A stretch of DNA of 64,000 nt, taken from assembly GCF_050947875.1 (NCBI RefSeq), contig NC_134571.1:226124024-226188023 (forward strand). Reading direction: 5' to 3'. The position numbers were made by a program, and so were the translations under genes. Below are positions 45,028 through 55,987 of this stretch, piece by piece. The notes beneath the pieces were generated by a model. The model worked only from the letters and a program-made list of their open reading frames with translations. It was not told the DNA's origin and did not search any database. How positions within the stretch are numbered: the stretch's first letter is position 1; each line of letters starts with the position of its first letter. This DNA is from Dermacentor variabilis. Its lineage: Eukaryota; Arthropoda; Arachnida; Ixodida; Ixodidae.

Positions 45028-47962
45028 CAAATTTGAGGTCAGAAGATTCGAATAGTTTTACGTCATGCGGCCCCAGATGTGCACAGCTATTGACACATGT
45101 GAAGCTAATATTGTAGTGCTGACCGAGACAAGGCTTTCGAGTAAAATTACTGATCGCGAAATATTGGCATGTCAAAATAATTATAAATTATTTCGATGTG
45201 ATCGTGACCCGCGCACTGGCGACTGTGTACTGATAGCTGTCCATGACGGGATTACGTGCAGCAACACAGCGCATTCGTCGCCTCTTAAATTAGTATGCAC
45301 GCATATACGCGCCGGACACAGGGACTTCATGTTCTGTGTGTATACCCCTCGCCCACTTCATGTAAGACTTTCATGATGCGCTCAGCACTATAAGCGTAAG
45401 ATTTCCCTGTCATCCATTGTTGATCCTGGGCGACTTTACCTACTCTACTATTAATTCGTGCGCTGATTTTTCCTGAGTAGTTAATTGTTCGCCTGAGTGC
45501 TCGTCTTTCATCAATATTTGTTTGGACTTTAACTTATCGCAACTGGCTCTTTAGCCGATTCGGTGCACAACACTTTCTGCTAATATCTTGGATTTAATCT
45601 TCACGCCAGCATCCGACCTTTTTTCCACTATAACTTACCTGCCAGGTCTAAGTGACCATTGCATAATACAGTTTGATTTACGCACTTCTGGTCCGTCTAT
45701 TAAATCGCACAAACAAATTCTCGATTATAAAAATGCTGACGTTGGTTCTATTAACCAAGCGTTAGAATTGTTTATAACTGACTATTTTCCTAAATTCCGG
45801 TCAAGAACCCTTGAAGAAAATTGGTGCCTATTTAGGCAGGAAATACAATTGCTCATTCATCAATTCATTCCAATTAGACGTATCACCTCTAACTCACAGG
45901 CACCATGGTTCAATGAACGTCTTAAACATACGCTAAATAAAGAGAAGAGACATTCTCTGCGCACCGAGACGGCCAATAATGCATAGCGTTGGCATGTTAC
46001 TGCTGACTTGCGAATACAAGCAAGCCATCGCACTCTCTAAGAGCGAATTTTATTAAGTTACTCTGCCTTCAATCCTTCATGGTAAGCCGCGGAAATTTTG
46101 GAATGTAGTCAGTGACAAGAATTAAGTCATCCTCGATTGAATTTTATGATGAAAATGGTGTTACTATTGCCCCTATGACTGCTGCGAAGTATTAAACAAT
46201 GTATTCGTGTCATTGTTTTCTGCTACATCACCCCTTGCTTATCCTGACATCCCGTTTGCTGATTACATTCCTATGAACCTTGTTTCCTTTGATGCTGTTG
46301 GCATTGCTAGTTTGATTACAAAGCTAAAAATGTCTTCTTGTGCAGAGAAGTTTCTTAAAAACACGGTGACGTATTCTTCTTTATTACTGTCCCACATTTT
46401 TGCTCAGTCACCAGAATTATCCCCCTTGCTCAATGATTGTAAGGGAGGGATGGTGGTTCCACTGCATAAATCAGCCCCCACTGACTCCCATTGAATTACA
46501 GGCCCATATAATTAACCAGCGTACCTTGTATGCTCATGGAACATGTGAGTTACTCGCATCTTATTATTTCTTTGGAATCAAACTCGTTTTTAACTAACTG
46601 TCACCATGGTTTTAGGAAATACTTTCCATGTGACACTCAGCGTTTGGTTTTATCAATGGTTTATTTAGTGCTGCAGATAAAGGACTAACAATTGATTGTA
46701 TATTACATGATCATATGACATGACTGTATTTCATTACACCTTCTTTACCCTTTTGAATGTTATTATTATTGTTCTTACTTCAGTCATGACTGTTTCAACG
46801 TTTCTTTTTCTTATGTATGCTTCATCCTTATGTAATACCCCAACAGGGGCCTTTTTAAGGGTCAATAAATGATGATGATGATATTCTTGGATTTTGCGAC
46901 AGTTTTCGACTCTGTGTTTCACAAATTGCTTTTCCTTAAGCTGCGAAAACTTAATATTGATCCTAATATCTTGCGCTATATTGAATGCTTCCATCCTAAC
47001 CGCTTCCAATATGTATGTGCTAAAGGACATGATTCTCCTGTCGCTTTTGGGCAGTCTGGTGTACCTCAGGAATTGGTTTCGGGTCCACTACTTCTATTTT
47101 TTATTTACTACCTCCCCAAATTCTATAATTCGGCTATAAAATTTTTCGTCGATGACTGCGTAGTTTACCGCGTCATCACTAACACCTCCGTTCATGCTGC
47201 CCTGTGATCTGACCTTACAGCCATATCTTCCCGGTGCTCCGATTCTTTATTGACCCTTAATATTAATAAATGTAAAAGCATGCGTGTCTCACAGACTTCC
47301 TCTTGCCCTGTTTCTTTCAATTATACCCTCAATAACACATTAGCCTCTGTAGCAGCTTGCAAATATCTTGGGCTACATATCACTAGTGATGTCTCGTGGA
47401 ACGTACATCAACACATATTTAATAACCCTAACCGCATGCTCGGCTTCATACGTCGCAATATTTCCAGTGCGAGTGTTCACGTTAAGTTACAAATTTATAC
47501 GACATTGGTACGTCCTAAGCTCGAATATGCCTGCTACATTAGGTACCCTCGTCAAGCTAATCTAACAAATCTTCTTGAATCATTTCAGAACAGGGCCGCC
47601 CGTTTCATTTTATCAAGTTATGCACGTCACGCAAGCGTATCATCAATGAAACTGGCGCTCGATTTGCCCGACCTCGCAGTACGTCGAAAGTTTATGCGCT
47701 TATGCCTCTTTCATAAGATTTACTACACTAAACCCTTTCTTAAATATGAGTTCTACCTTCACCCATCCTACATTTCACTTCGCATTGATCACGAAATGAA
47801 GGTGGTGTTATCACCATGCAACTCGGACTCTTTCAATCATTTATACCACGCACTGCCGACGATTGGAACCATCTTCCCACCTCCATCGCTGCCATCTCTG
47901 ACGCCACTAATTTCAACAAGATTGCCGACGACTACATATGTACTCACTACTCCTCTCTGTAA
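45028..47962 (+). pseudogene. LINE ORF2: endonuclease and reverse transcriptase, broken
   Basis: Endonuclease: ANIVVLTETRLSSKITDREI (about 45106-45165), then breaks, then PGLSDHCIIQFDL (about 45640-45680). RT: an N-terminal part in pieces (46207-46494, with DCKGGMVVPLHKS), LDFATVFDSVFH (about 46887-46925), GVPQELVSGPLLLF (normally GVPQGSVLGPLLF) and FVDD (47145-47156). C-terminal: KYLGLHITSDVSWNVH and RRNISSASVHVKLQIYTTLV. ORF2 is split over at least six frames with stops and deletions. The QGS-to-QEL change hits the RT B motif. Clearly non-functional. Confidence 0.8.
46705..46880 (+). mobile_element. Truncated LINE 3' end inserted in the LINE
   Basis: This stretch interrupts ORF2 between the codons for ...DCI and FLDFA. 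It contains 'ggggcctttttaagggtcaa', typical of a LINE 3' end, then 'taaatgatgatgatgatg'. ATATT is duplicated on both sides (46700-46704 and 46881-46885). Confidence 0.75.
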
Positions 47963-47981
47963 TGCCTTAGGGCCTTCAGAG

Positions 47982-48057
47982 TATGTATGTATGTATGTAT
48001 GTATGTGTGTATGTATGTATGTATGTATGTATGTATGTATGTATGTATGTATGTATG

Positions 48058-48146
<89 letters not shown>

Positions 48147-48162
48147 CGAGAGAGAGAGAGAG
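47982..48162. repeat. Compound microsatellite (GTAT)n(AT)n(GA)n
   Basis: About 80 bp of GTAT units, about 53 bp of AT and about 47 bp of GA, starting at the LINE 3' end. Confidence 0.95.
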
Positions 48163-49654
48163 ATGTAGAAGCTACACTGTCTAACAGGGTCCCCTATAAA
48201 CTGTCACATATGCTGGCTAAAAGCGTTTTCTTGCATATGAGACTGTACTTTATAAAGTGTAAGAAGACATCTTGTTGCGCGAGTTTCTTTATGATGTCTA
48301 GTAAATTAGGAGGTGAAAAAATAAAAAAAAGGGCAGCACAGGGAACAGCACAAGCTCGCAAGTTGTTCCCTGTTCTGTCAGTGTCTCTCTCAATGCAGCG
48401 ATCCTTTTAAGCCTTTGGTCACTGGCTCCAATGAAGCCGGTCCACCGTCATCGCTAGTATCAAGCCCTCACCCCGAATGGACAGCACTTTTTCTGACGGC
48501 ACTCTTATTGCATGACAGCGTTCGGTCATTTTCATGCAATAAGTGTTCGATGGAGACGTTCGGTGTACGCCTAATCATTGCACCAGAACTGAAGAGAATT
48601 TAATGGGGCAGTTCCTTTTTATCAACTTTCTTAGCTTCAAAGCGAATCAGTCCTGCAAAATTACATATTCAATTAAGTGCGTTATTCGGTACGAGACAGC
48701 GTTCGTCGGTGTGTTTCTTCCGTCGATCCGTGTTCAATTTGCGCTGCTTTTCACTACGAATACCCAGGTTATGTATAGAGACTGTTTCTCGTAATATGCT
48801 TAAATATGACTGTTTGCACTCTTGCCGTTTTCCACAATGTGCCGACGCGGCACAATCCTATATGACGACGCTACTGCTCAGAACAATACAACTTGGAGAA
48901 GGTAAACAATGTAGGAAAACGAAAGCGTAAGGAACACGCACCGCAGGGCGCTGACTGCAGATCTTAATTAAAAACTGAGCAATAAACAGTTTCACCACGG
49001 GAAAGAATGGCCTCACTGTCGATTAATGACGCAATAGTGTAGTGAAGTGAAGAACATGAAACATTTGACAAAATTCCTAGAGAACGTTTTAATTTCATTT
49101 TATTACCTAAAGGACCCCCTAAAGGGTGTTCCATAAGGGGCGATCATACGCAAGTACATAGAGGAGCGGTGCGGGGGCAACTGAGTTGTGATGTGTTGCT
49201 AAATTTTGTTCTTCTTGTTCCGGTGTATCGTATCGGTAAATCGTAGGCTCTATCTTTGCTGTGGCACTGTTGTTATGAACCCTGCTTCTGTGACGGCATA
49301 GGGTGCCTTCGCCTCATGTGCACTTGTGCCTTTAGCGATGTCCCACAAGACAACGAATGGAAATTGGCCTAAATAAACTCCACAATAACAGAGCAACAAC
49401 AATGGTACAATACAAAAAACGTAGCTACATATCTTAAACAGACGGGTAGAAATATATCCATCAATAATGTGATAGGTTCGTTTGCCCTGGGGCTCAGCAC
49501 CCAGCTAAGGAAATATGGTGAACAGACATTGAATTTATCCCTTGTATGTCTAGTAACATGTGGCCTTTACAGACACACAAAGCACAAGAGCACATAAAAC
49601 CCTTAAACATGTCGAGAGTAGGCTTCGTCGTCCTGTTCTAGCTGTCCGTGCCTG
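48163..49654. other. Non-coding stretch, no feature recognised
   Basis: No motif-bearing frame or repeat structure seen. Confidence 0.5.
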
Positions 49655-50126
49655 CGTGGTATAGTTCGCGATCTTGTGGACTCTATCCCCGCAGAGGCGT
49701 CTGCGTCAACAGGCCTTTGGTGTGTTGCGACACCAAAGACCCGAACACATTGGGCTTGGCCCCTCTCGTGTTTGATCGTATGTGGCCTAGCGGCGTCCGG
49801 GGATCCTGGCTGTTTGAACCGATGCCGAGAGCTTGAACCTTACGGCCCCCGGACGGGAGCAACACACATTGGCCTCCCATTCAGATACACGGCACCCCCG
49901 GACTGACCCACCCGGGGAGAATCGGCAGTTGACTTTTCCTATCCTCCTCTCTAAGCTTTGTCTGTCCCTTATTTAGCATCTTTTCTGTGTTCTCTTGGGT
50001 TTCTTTTACTTGCAATTTTTCCGGGCTGCAAGAGTTAACCTTCTGTAGGATAGCTAACCTTGGTTATTTCAGTTTTGGTTGTAGTGCCCATGTACACAAA
50101 TCCTGCCACGTCCCCTTGTTGGGCTC

Positions 50127-50530
50127 CATGTGGGCGGCTGGCACCGCTGCCGAAAACTCTTTGTTACTAATGGCAAGCGCTTTCCCCCCACTTCCAGATC
50201 ACCTTGAGAAACAAGGGCGCACCGAAGATGTTTTTCAAGTTCTTGGCAACATATTGCGAAAATTCTCCTGATTCCACGTTATCCATTCTGATAAACCTAA
50301 AAGGACCATCAGAAAGATTTTATCTTTCCTCGTGCCAGAATGTCTCGCCGAAGCTCTCGGCGCAGGCTACGAGGCGTCGATGATGTCTAGTGGAGATCTT
50401 TTGGAACTCCGAGATGCGAAACAAGAAGAAAAGCATCCTAACCTAGTTTACGTCGTTCGGCCAAATCCCAGTGACAATATCCCTGCACCGAACTATGACG
50501 ACCAGCCGTGGTGTGGTTGCCTCTTGCCTC
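50127..50530 (+). pseudogene. I-like LINE ORF1, N-terminal segment
   Basis: Translation gives LPDHLEKQGRTEDVFQVLG, then HSDKPKRTIRKILSFLVPEC (after a frame break near 50271) and LAEALGAGYEASMMSSGDLL. In another frame follow LTSFGQIPVTISLHRT and TSRGVV (about 50440-50515). These match the order 'phrase...GAGY.A..M..GDLL...IPVT..PHRT.NT.RGVV' found in gag-like ORF1 of I-type LINEs. It breaks off near 50520, where Ty3/gypsy sequence starts. Confidence 0.65.
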
Positions 50531-50534
50531 TTGA

Positions 50535-52026
50535 AGTGCGACGTTCAGTTTTCCTGGTCAGGTGGTGCGGGCCACTGACGCATTGGGGAGAGCGAGCGTC
50601 GGCGAGGGGATGGTGAGCGACGCGACGGATATTCTGGGAGGTCAGCACGAGCAAACGGTTGGGGGCAAGGAGCGGACTATCGGTGAAAGGGCTGGCTGGA
50701 AGGGCCGAGACGTTTCAGGGCGACGGCGGCAACATCGTGCGACGTGTCCGGAAGTACAACAAGAATAACAGATGGGACGATTGTCAGGCGTCCTCCAAGG
50801 ATTAGCTCTCGCTGGGGTCCAAGATGCAGCATTGGCGTCCGGTGGCACCGGTCGGAACTCGGTCGAGAAATACGCCGGCGGAGGCCTGCGTAGTGCCTGC
50901 GTGTACGTAAGAGACGTGGCCACAGGCAGGACTGGCTGCGCATAGGTGAGAGGCGTGGCGACAGGCTGCACTGCCAGCGCAGAGTTGAGATTCACTGCTG
51001 CAGGCGGCTGTTAGTGTGAGGAAGGGACTACTTGAGCGACCTCTTCGGAAATGAGGGTGTGGAGCGTGTTTTGAAGACGGGAAGTGGGCTCCTGAGTTAA
51101 GGGGACTGAAGAAAGTTGGCGGGCAACTTCCTCACGCACGAAGTCCTTGACCAGCTGAAAGAATGAGGATGGGTCGCACATGTCAAGGTTCGTCAACGAG
51201 CCGTCGCTTCCCGGAGCACGCCGATCCCCCCCCCCCCCGACGTGCGTTGCTTCATTAACTCATAATAACTTTGACATAGGCTGACGACTTCGGACACAGT
51301 GCCCAGATTCCTGGCTAGGAGCATCTGGAATGCGCCGTCATCGATGCCTTTCAGTAGATGATGAATTCGCTCAGCTTCGGACATGGCGGCGCTGACTCGT
51401 TCACAAACGTCCACGACGTCTTCAATATAGCTCGTGAACGTTTCTGCCGTTTGCTGTGATCGGGCGCGCAAGCGTTCTTCAGCGCGCAGCTAGCGAACAG
51501 CGGGTCGGCCGAACTCTTCCGTAAGGGTTGTTTTGAAGGCTAACCAAGTGGGTACGTCACTTTCGTGGTTGTGAAACCAGAGTTGGGCAACACCAGCCAG
51601 GTAAAAAATGACGTGGGTTAACCTCGCTGGATCATCCCACTTGTTGTTTATGCTCACCCGTTCATATGACGCAAACTGGTAGCCTTCTACGCCTTCGTCG
51701 TCTGCACCGCTGAAGATCTTGGGGTCCCGTTGCCGTGGAATGGTGGTGCAGGTGACGGACTGTGGCGTCGGCGCCGTTCGGGATGAGCTGTCGGTCATGG
51801 CGGACGGTAGCGTTCTTGATCGCGGCTCCAGGGTTTCAAGCGACGGGGTCCCGGCACCTCCACCAATTAAGAAGAGGTTTATTTGCGGCTCCTTACGCAA
51901 AGGAACAGCGACCGCGAACGGTGAGACAGCCCGATGCACTGTCCAAAAAGACGCCAGCAATCAACAGCGCCAGCCGAGCCGTGCGTTGGCAATGCGGCTG
52001 TGCCGCGAGACGCGTGTTCTTCTTCT
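50535..52026 (-). mobile_element. Ty3/gypsy fragment: end of 5' LTR/leader and gag
   Basis: On the minus strand a leader with AATAAA (about 51887-51892) and a primer-binding-like GGTGGAGGTGCCGGGA (about 51853-51868) precede gag (51798 to about 50548). Gag ends in a QEN-type C-terminus. Pol is absent. I-LINE ORF1 reading resumes at about 52027, so the fragment is inserted there. Exact ends and target duplications were not resolved. Confidence 0.65.
50548..51798 (-). pseudogene. Ty3/gypsy gag, broken
   Basis: From ATG 51798-51796: RQRDPKIFSGADDEGVEGY, then SYERVSINNKWDDPARLTHV and FYLAGVAQLWFHNHE. Next come FKTTLTEEFGRPAVR, a stop at 51490-51492, and TAETFTSYIEDVVDVCERV to LLKGIDDGAFQMLL (51440-51320). 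A zinc knuckle CYSCCTSGHVARCC (about 50750-50710) follows. A frameshift lies near the G run at about 51226-51238 (plus-strand C run), and a stop near 51011. The role in the family is capsid/RNA packaging. Same general gag type as at 9586-10530 but a different copy. Confidence 0.8.
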
Positions 52027-52062
52027 TGACGTCTCCAACGATGACCTGATGGAGCTAACGGA
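52027..52062 (+). pseudogene. I-like LINE ORF1, short middle segment
   Basis: The plus-strand reading VSNDDLMELTE directly follows the gypsy fragment and fits between RGVV (50515) and LTEVELLKALNGQNLINV (55070) in the ORF1 order. AGCTAAC at 52053-52059 is repeated at 55068-55074, marking the next insertion. Confidence 0.6.
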
Positions 52063-52145
52063 ATTATTCAAACGACTAGCGCAAATAACAGGGACACAGA
52101 CGGAGGAAGCGACAGGACGAGCGCTAAACATTAACTGAGGTTTTA
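52060..52145 (-). mobile_element. Penelope-type end, left arm of inverted pair
   Basis: The minus strand reads 'cgcttcctccgtctgtgtcc', then 'ctgttatttgcgctagtc' and 'tttgaataat', matching 54985-55031 on the plus strand. Confidence 0.7.
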
Positions 52146-52594
52146 CTGCGAGATAAGGTACATATTTATTTATTATTTTCAATACTGGCCAGTCCCATCA
52201 GGGACCATAGCAGGTGAACATAAAGAAATGAAAGACATGGAAATAAACGTGCACCTACAAATTGAGTGTCAATAAGCCAAACAAGGAACGTAAAGGAACA
52301 AGATAAGAATACAAAAAAACAAATATAGATATCACATTTCTAGGAGACATGCGCAATAACACAGATAATACATCATGAGAAGAACAGCAAACTGGAACAA
52401 AAATAACAGTAAACACCTTCACGATAATCAGCATGGCTTACAAGACTTGCAAAGCATATTATGTGAATAAGACTGCGTTACTGAATACTAGATGTGGATT
52501 CTAACCGTGATGTGAACTGAGATAATGAGTCTGCAGAAATGACTGACGGATCGAGGCGATTCCATTCCCTTATCACGAGGGGGAAATAAGAGTA

Positions 52595-52832
52595 CAGTCG
52601 CCCAAATCTTTAACTGGTGTGCGGGAGCGGCGACTTTTCCGGGCGTTTTCCGGGCGTCAGCGCCGTATGACGCGGCGAGGCTGGAAACAGCCTAGTAGAC
52701 GATGGGCCCAGCTGAGCGCGCTTTGTCCGCATGCGCTTAGCCTCAGACTGTTTCCAGCCTCGCCCCGTCAAACGGCGCTGACGCACGGAAAAGTCGCCGC
52801 TCCCGCACACCAGTTAAAGATTTGGGCGGCTG
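52595..52832. mobile_element. Tc1/mariner-like MITE, near-complete foldback
   Basis: Terminal inverted repeats start CAGTCGCCCAAATC on the left and, reverse-complemented on the right, CAGCCGCCCAAATC. They match over more than 40 bp, and the inner arms also pair, apart from an extra roughly 11-bp segment in the left arm. TA stands on both sides (52593-52594 and 52833-52834). Removing the 238-bp element plus one TA rejoins the LINE reading (FMYS / YFPLVIREWN). TA duplication and CAG termini fit Tc1/mariner. No transposase. Confidence 0.9.
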
Positions 52833-52849
52833 TACATGAATGTGTCATT

Positions 52850-54780
52850 ATGGCATGAATATTCTGTTAAAGCGCGTGCATGTTTATGTATCGATGATCG
52901 TGACTGCGAAAAACATATGTATTTTGTTAGGTCAATCTTATAATAGTTGTGAATCAAGTTAAATAAAAATTTTAGCCGTGCTCGCTTCGCCCTTGATGAG
53001 AGCGTCGCTAAACCCGATATAGCCGCAAGGTTAGTGGGTGAATCTGTGCGCTTATACTTGTTGTGAATAAACCGCAGCGCTTTTCGCTGTACTTTTTCCA
53101 GTTTCGTTATGTTACTTACTGAGTGGGGAAACCAAACTGTGTTAGCGTACTCCAAAACCGGTCTAACGAAAGTAGTATACGCGAGAAGCGTAGTCGACGT
53201 TGGTGCAAGGCGGAGACATCTTCGCAGATAAAATAGCTTGCGTAATGCCGTCGAGGTCACGTTGGCACTGTGTGCGTCCCATCTCAGGTCAGAACTTAGA
53301 GTGATGCCTAAGTATTTATGCTGGTGAACTTTCGTTAGCATTGTGCCGTTAATAAAGTATGGAAAGTCGTAAGGTTGTTTTTTTTCTTGTTACCGTCATG
53401 CAAACTGATTTAGTTGTGTTTATCGTCGTTTGCCATTTTTTGCGCCATTCATTTAGCTGGTCTAGTGAGTTGCTAAGCGAAACATGATCTTCGTAGGTGG
53501 TAATTGTTTAGTAGAGGATGCAGTCATCAGCAAACAGTTTGATGTTACAGTCAATATTTCTGGTTATGTCGTTAATGAAAATTAAAAATAACAGTGGCCC
53601 CAGCACGGATCCTTGGGGGACGCCTGATGTGACACGCACTGTCGCAGATTTCACATGCTGAAATAGTACGAATTGTGTCCGGTTTGTTAAGAAATCTGTT
53701 ACCCAGTCTAAAATTTCCCCATCCCCTATAAAACCTCGCAATTTTGTTAATAATTTACTGTGGCATACGCGATCAAATGCTTTGGAAAGGTCTAATAATA
53801 TTATATCAGTGTGGCTACAGTTATTGATGTTAAATGCGAGGTCATGCACAACTTCCGTAAGCTGCGTGACGGTTGACAATCCGTGGCGGAATCCGTGCTG
53901 GTGTGGCGTTAATAAGTTGTGAGTGTCAAGAAAGTTTGTTAGGTGTTTAAGGATGATATGCTCGAGCATCTTGCAAGCGGTGCTAGTAAGAGATATTGGT
54001 CGATAATTAGAGGGCAATGAGGTGTGTCCTGTTTTGTGTATTGGGATGATTTTCACATTTTTCCAGTCGTCGGGTAAGGATGATTGTGATAGGGATTTTC
54101 GAAATATGAGGGCCAAGTATCGGCTGCACCACTCCGCGTATCTCTTTAGAAAATGGTTTGGAATGTCATCTGGTCCACATGTTTTTTTAGGGTCAAGGGT
54201 GAGCAACATGTTAAGGATACCCGCGTCAGATATGATTAAAGGATCGATGCGCGATGTTGAACTGCTACTCAAGTCTGACAGGTTACCGTCATCTTTTGTG
54301 AAGTTCGAGTGAAAATAGTTATTGTATGCATTAGCGTTGTTAGTTTTTTCCTTAGGAGACAAGTCCGATAGCGTGTCCTTAGCAGGGCGAAAGTGGTTCC
54401 AGAATCGCTGAGGGCTGTTTGTCAGAAAGTTAGGCAGCGTTACACGAAAATAATGTTCCTTAGCTTCTTTGGCTGTCTGTCGAAAATGTGCTACTGCGCA
54501 TGCTAGTTTGCTAGTTTTGGATGGGCATGGTCCATAATTTTTAATAGAGTTACGTATCCTTTTTAGATGACGTTTTGCGTGGATGACTTCCCGAGTTATC
54601 CATGGGCTTGTTCTTTGTGGTCGCTTATTTTTTAACGGAACATAGTTAGTTACACAGTAGCAAACCATATTCTTAAAATGAAGCCAGGCTGTGTTCACAT
54701 CGACTGACGGGTCGGAGGTTATTTCAGTGAAGGCTTGAAATTCGTGCGCAAGGTGGGTTAGTATGCTGGCGTCATCCGCC
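52850..54780 (-). pseudogene. LINE reverse transcriptase with nonsense codon and frameshift
   Basis: A long open stretch (54698-53508, frame open upstream to about 54780) carries CGPDDIPNHFLKRY, VKIIPIHKTG, NYRPISLTSTACKMLEHII and LTPHQHGFRHGLSTVTQL. LLDLSKAFDRV, SGVPQGSVLGPLLFLIFIND and FADD (53523-53534) follow. All RT catalytic motifs are intact. A TAA at 53508-53510 stops the frame, then a frameshift occurs in an A run near 53380, and the C-terminal part (53341-52814) carries KYLGITLSSDLRWDAH and VRPVLEYANTVWF. The reading resumes beyond the MITE at 52594 with YFPLVIREWNRL. Needs few changes from intact compared with the other LINE copies. Confidence 0.85.
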
Positions 54781-54894
54781 TTCTCGAATATACATTTCGG
54801 TGGTGCATGCGCACACAGGTTTAAAACAGTACAAGCACTATCTAATGAAAATGTGGCAAATTATTCTGCAAGTACATTTTTTTTCTTTTTAGGA

Positions 54895-55067
54895 CAAGGC
54901 AAGTGATGTCGTACTGACACGGTTATCACCTTCCCTGTCAATTTGGTATGCCTCACAAATCTCGCGCAACCTCGCGTCGTGTCGCTTCCTCCGTCTGTGT
55001 CCCTGTTATATGCGCTATTCTTTTGAATAATGATGTCACACCAACTAGCCCAGCTTTCTGCCTTGAT
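54895..55067 (+). mobile_element. Penelope-type end, right arm of inverted pair
   Basis: Plus-strand 'tcgcttcctccgtctgtgtc' (54988-55007) mirrors the left arm. The arm ends in 'accaactagcccagctttct', the terminal phrase shared with 15.87 and 41.37 kb. It is followed by AGCTAAC (55068-55074), a direct copy of 52053-52059. Confidence 0.7.
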
Positions 55068-55987
55068 AGCTAACAGAAGTTGAACTCTTGAAAGCCTTGA
55101 ATGGCCAAAATTTGATCAATGTTAAAAGAATGATGCAAAGGCACGACGGCTAGGAGCTCAAAACCAAGTATCTGGTATTTACTTTTGGCTCAAGCATCCC
55201 ACACGAGACAACCGAGGCAGACTATGTAAAGCTACGTGACAGAATGTCCCAAACCATATTTGATGCTTCAAACGCCAGCGTGTCGGCTGCAGTAACCAGA
55301 ACTGCCGAGGCCGACAGACATGTGCTAAATGTAGCACCGGTGACCATGCCTCTGATACTTGCGAAAGTGCTCCACAATGCGTGAACTTTGATGGCCAGCA
55401 TGGTGCATAATCGCCGTCATGCCCGTCCTAGAAAAAAAGAAAAAAAATTGTGGTAATAAAACTAAAAGAACACAACTAGTTAAAGGACCCTCGCAGGCGA
55501 GTGCCATCACTGCCTAAGAACAGCTTTGCCGATGTCATGTATCAGGGGCAGTGACACAACGGCTTCCGGCGACTGTCCGGCACACACAAAGTGAGCCACC
55601 AGTGGCCCTCCCCCATGACGGCTGCAGCTAGCCCTGCTCCGCCGTCCCCAGGAGGAGGGGCCATCGACCTCCGGGCTGGTGACCTCAAAGGACGGCTCGT
55701 CGGAGGTGTCGACGCCTTCACGTCAGGCACGGCGCTCACAAGGGCTCGTGTCCAGCGCCTCGCAGTGAGGAATGGACACAACAACCAGCCAGACGGTGCC
55801 ACCAGCGCCTAAGGAAAATGCCCACGGACGCAACCTTGTCGTAGCAGCAGGTGGGCTAAATGACGTGCTAAACAGAAGAGAGACATGACCAGCCCAGCGC
55901 TTAGCGAAGGGGCAAGATGACTTGCGCGAGCTGTACGCTCAGCTGCAGAATGTAGTGTGCACGGTGCCGGAGGTTCGTGTACGTGAC
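55068..55987 (+). pseudogene. I-like LINE ORF1, C-terminal segment with zinc knuckles
   Basis: LTEVELLKALNGQNLINVKR (55071-55130), then a stop, then KYLVFTFGS. In a shifted frame follows a cysteine-rich region (NCRGRQTCAKCSTGDHASDTC, APQCVNFDGQHGA; about 55300-55410), matching tandem CCHC knuckles of I-type ORF1. A proline/alanine-rich tail lies at 55500-55810. Several stops and frame changes. It is cut by the RTE tail at 55988. Confidence 0.65.

Larger units (their letters stand above)
45028..47981 (+). mobile_element. CR1/Jockey-like LINE, decayed, same family as the 22.5-kb copy
   Basis: ORF2 begins near 45028, and its 3' end 'taatgccttagggccttcag' (47960-47979) closely resembles the end of the LINE at 22554-25127. 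It leads into a long microsatellite instead of (TAAA)n. A 176-bp insertion with its own tail lies at 46705-46880. ORF1 at 41967 could belong to it. Confidence 0.8.
52161..54868 (-). mobile_element. 5'-truncated CR1/Jockey-like LINE, second family
   Basis: The element runs from about 54868 to an A/T-rich 3' tail ('ttgaaaataataaataaat' on the minus strand). GTACAT at 52155-52160 and 54869-54874 is a plausible target duplication. Endonuclease is missing. It lies inside the Penelope-type inverted pair and carries a MITE at 52595-52832. Confidence 0.8.
49655..55987 (+). mobile_element. I-like LINE 5' part, interrupted by nested insertions
   Basis: A GC-rich 5' untranslated region (about 49655-50126) is followed by ORF1. 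ORF1 can be followed in three separated segments: 50127-about 50520, about 52027-52062 and about 55068-55870. Between them lie a minus-strand Ty3/gypsy fragment and a Penelope-type inverted pair carrying another LINE. At 55988 an RTE tail cuts the element; its ORF2 is not in the window. The family resemblance is to gag-like ORF1 proteins of I-group LINEs. Confidence 0.7.

Noticed and set aside
47983..48184. Reading frames rich in MYVC and YIYI
   Set aside because: Translation of (GTAT)n and (AT)n microsatellites.
50332..50616. Single host gene at 50.3 kb
   Set aside because: Translation matches the order of motifs in I-type LINE ORF1 and continues across insertions at 52.03 and 55.07 kb.
51225..51239. 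Programmed frameshift at the C/G run in gag
   Set aside because: The copy has additional stops; a homopolymer indel or sequencing error is simpler.
13560..55067. Hammerhead ribozyme in Penelope ends
   Set aside because: Such ribozymes are known in this class, but I found no CTGATGA followed by the GAAA core in these ends.
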